This document shows positions 22,699 through 22,861 of a stretch of 22,861 bases of DNA, one piece after another. A program made the position numbers and the translations under genes. The notes under the pieces were generated by a model. It did no database searches. It was given only the letters and a program-made list of their open reading frames with translations, and was not told the origin of the DNA. Within the stretch, counting starts at the first letter, position 1. Each line of letters starts with the position of its first letter. Origin of the DNA: Spirochaetaceae bacterium (GTDB lineage: Bacteria > Spirochaetota > Spirochaetia > Treponematales > Breznakiellaceae); assembly GCA_031290855.1 (NCBI GenBank), contig JAISLM010000064.1, forward strand, positions 1 through 22,861, given 5' to 3'.

Positions 22699-22861
22699 AT
22701 GGCAAATAAAGAACTTATCGAAAAAACGCTGCGGAAGGGCGAAGGGGTTTTCCGTCTTAACCCCACATTCATACCGCGGCCATTCGGCGTAGAAGGACGG
22801 CGGCTCAGACTGCACCCGGACGACTACTTTGCTTACGGACTTGAACGCGGTTCTATCAAGG
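22699..22861 (+). CDS. Possible class I mannose-6-phosphate isomerase-like protein, N-terminal fragment
   Basis: 54 codons are visible and the frame runs off the right edge. ATG 22699 is preceded by GGAGG at four bases. The start reads M-A-N-K-E-L-I-E-K-T-L-R-K-G-E-G-V-F-R-L, then P-T-F-I-P-R-P-F and G-R-R-L-R-L-H-P-D-D-Y-F-A-Y-G-L-E-R-G. This resembles the N-terminus of cupin-type sugar-phosphate isomerases annotated as class I mannose-6-phosphate isomerase. The metal-binding and catalytic part lies outside the window, so the call is by resemblance only. Divergent placement beside an RbsABC-type importer supports a role in sugar entry into metabolism. Confidence 0.45.
   Translation, partial: MANKELIEKTLRKGEGVFRLNPTFIPRPFGVEGRRLRLHPDDYFAYGLERGSIK

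Noticed and set aside
1..22861. Search for CRISPR arrays, tRNA genes, rRNA and complete insertion sequences
   Set aside because: No regularly spaced repeat array, no cloverleaf with a TTCGA-type arm, no rRNA signature and no transposase motif were seen by eye; a covariance scan could still find something short.

Overview
The window looks like a chromosome segment from a diderm bacterium of moderately high GC, most likely a spirochaete close to the termite-gut Treponema group. That placement is inference. It rests on the tandem-repeat surface protein at the left edge, the relaxed lipoboxes, a very large sensor-type SpoIIE phosphatase, and the mix of LpoB/LPP20-like lipoproteins with RbsABC-type sugar transport. 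No rRNA, tRNA or universal marker gene is present to prove it.

Layout from left to right. (1) 1-1880 is accessory: the 3' end of a repeat-built surface protein, copies of a short palindromic repeat (GGCGCCTGGCGCC), a compact hicBA toxin-antitoxin pair whose toxin starts at TTG, and what looks like a relic of another repeat protein. (2) 1873-8092, minus strand, is a tight five-gene run read trxB, NagZ-like GH3 glycosidase, GNAT acetyltransferase, yejE-like permease, yejF-like double ATPase. A NagZ-like enzyme beside YejEF suggests recovery of cell-wall muropeptides. (3) 8093-8935 holds no convincing gene but has direct repeats, a strong short palindrome and terminator-like hairpins. (4) 8941-13068, plus strand, is one transcription unit with a clear sigma70-type promoter at its head and a strong intrinsic terminator at its tail. 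It carries four exported proteins: a COG3014-type lipoprotein, an LpoB-like lipoprotein, an LPP20-like exported protein and a second lipoprotein with an EWV motif. (5) 13069-13344 is rich in hairpins and inverted repeats. (6) 13345-14100 is a cyclase-family metal hydrolase with its own terminator. (7) 14284-18882 encodes a protein of about 1532 residues. It joins a signal peptide, a periplasmic sialidase-like region with Asp-box motifs, Ig/FN3-like modules, three membrane segments, HAMP and a SpoIIE/PP2C phosphatase. (8) 18992-22536, minus strand, is an rbsB-rbsA-rbsC-type sugar ABC operon. It is divergent from a partial gene (22699 to the right edge) that resembles a sugar-phosphate isomerase.

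How they may work together: regions 2 and 4 both bear on the cell envelope, through cell-wall fragment turnover and possible regulation of peptidoglycan synthesis respectively. The SpoIIE sensor could pass an extracellular polymer or surface signal to a partner-switching sigma-factor pathway whose partners lie outside the window. The right edge is a sugar uptake and entry module with facing promoters. The least described items are the four-gene lipoprotein operon and the propeller-HAMP-SpoIIE sensor with an enlarged phosphatase domain.
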